This document shows positions 5,348 to 5,425 of a stretch of 5,425 nt of DNA, piece by piece. The notes beneath the pieces are model-generated. The model was not told where the DNA came from. It saw only the letters and a list, made by a program, of their open reading frames with translations, and did not search any database. The stretch is from Methanoregulaceae archaeon (GTDB lineage Archaea > Halobacteriota > Methanomicrobia > Methanomicrobiales > Methanospirillaceae). The position numbers were made by a program, and so were the translations under genes. The stretch spans positions 1 to 5,425 of the forward strand of contig JAJRBP010000050.1 in the NCBI GenBank assembly GCA_028679405.1, read 5' to 3'. The first letter of the stretch is position 1. The number at the start of each line of letters is the position of its first letter.

Positions 5348-5425
5348 ATGGGAGATGCCGGTTTTCGGAGACGGGTCATCCTGGCTCTTCTTGTATTGGC
5401 AGTCTTTATTGTTTCCATGATAGGC
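5348..5425 (+). CDS. N-terminus of a membrane or exported protein (partial, cut by window end)
   Basis: An ATG two bases after the stop of the TiaS-like gene opens a frame that runs to the window end without a stop (26 codons). The residues are a short polar start with three Arg, then a hydrophobic stretch (VILALLVLAVFIVSMIG), so this is a transmembrane segment or signal anchor with a positive-inside N-terminus. An in-frame TGA at 5339-5341 rules out an earlier start. No strong Shine-Dalgarno sequence is visible, which suggests translational coupling. The Arg-rich start and first helix recall the first helix of two-helix potassium channels, but this is a guess: too little is visible to name it. 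Confidence 0.7.
   Translation, partial: MGDAGFRRRVILALLVLAVFIVSMIG

Overview
The window looks like chromosomal DNA from a methanogenic archaeon, most likely of the Methanomicrobiales (Methanoculleus, Methanoregula, Methanolinea and relatives). This rests on a GC-rich coding style with AT-rich gaps, a large secreted protein built from a methanogen-type N-terminal surface domain plus PEGA repeats, a small secreted cohesin-like protein, and an archaeal TiaS-like protein. The genus is inferred from protein style only.

Layout, left to right. (1) On the minus strand, 8-1009 encodes a secreted cohesin-like protein with two C-terminal 'GWNLV' modules. Its stop codon overlaps an ATG that may open a further minus-strand gene leaving the window. 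(2) A 216-bp gap (1010-1225) holds a T-rich tract, a 7-bp inverted repeat and a palindrome overlapping the ribosome-binding site of the cohesin-like gene. (3) On the minus strand, 1226-4423 encodes a 1065-residue secreted multidomain protein. It has an N-terminal methanogen surface region (DUF3344-like, tentative), a Thr/Ser/Pro-rich linker, four PEGA domains and a degenerate fifth. (4) A divergent, very AT-rich intergenic region (4424-4640) holds promoter elements, two inverted repeats and a leader hairpin that ends exactly at the next start codon. (5) On the plus strand, 4641-5345 encodes a stand-alone protein resembling the N-terminal part of tRNA-Ile2 agmatinylcytidine synthetase (TiaS). 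(6) Two bases later, at 5348, a plus-strand gene begins whose first 26 residues include a membrane segment; it is cut by the window end.

The two minus-strand genes lie in tandem and both encode exported, sequon-rich, beta-domain proteins without a visible C-terminal anchor, so they may act together at the cell envelope. The two plus-strand genes are almost certainly one transcription unit. No phage, CRISPR, transposon or defence gene is visible. The points most worth a second look are the predicted hairpins over two Shine-Dalgarno regions, the palindrome in the divergent promoter, and the TiaS-like protein that lacks the C-terminal RNA-binding domains.
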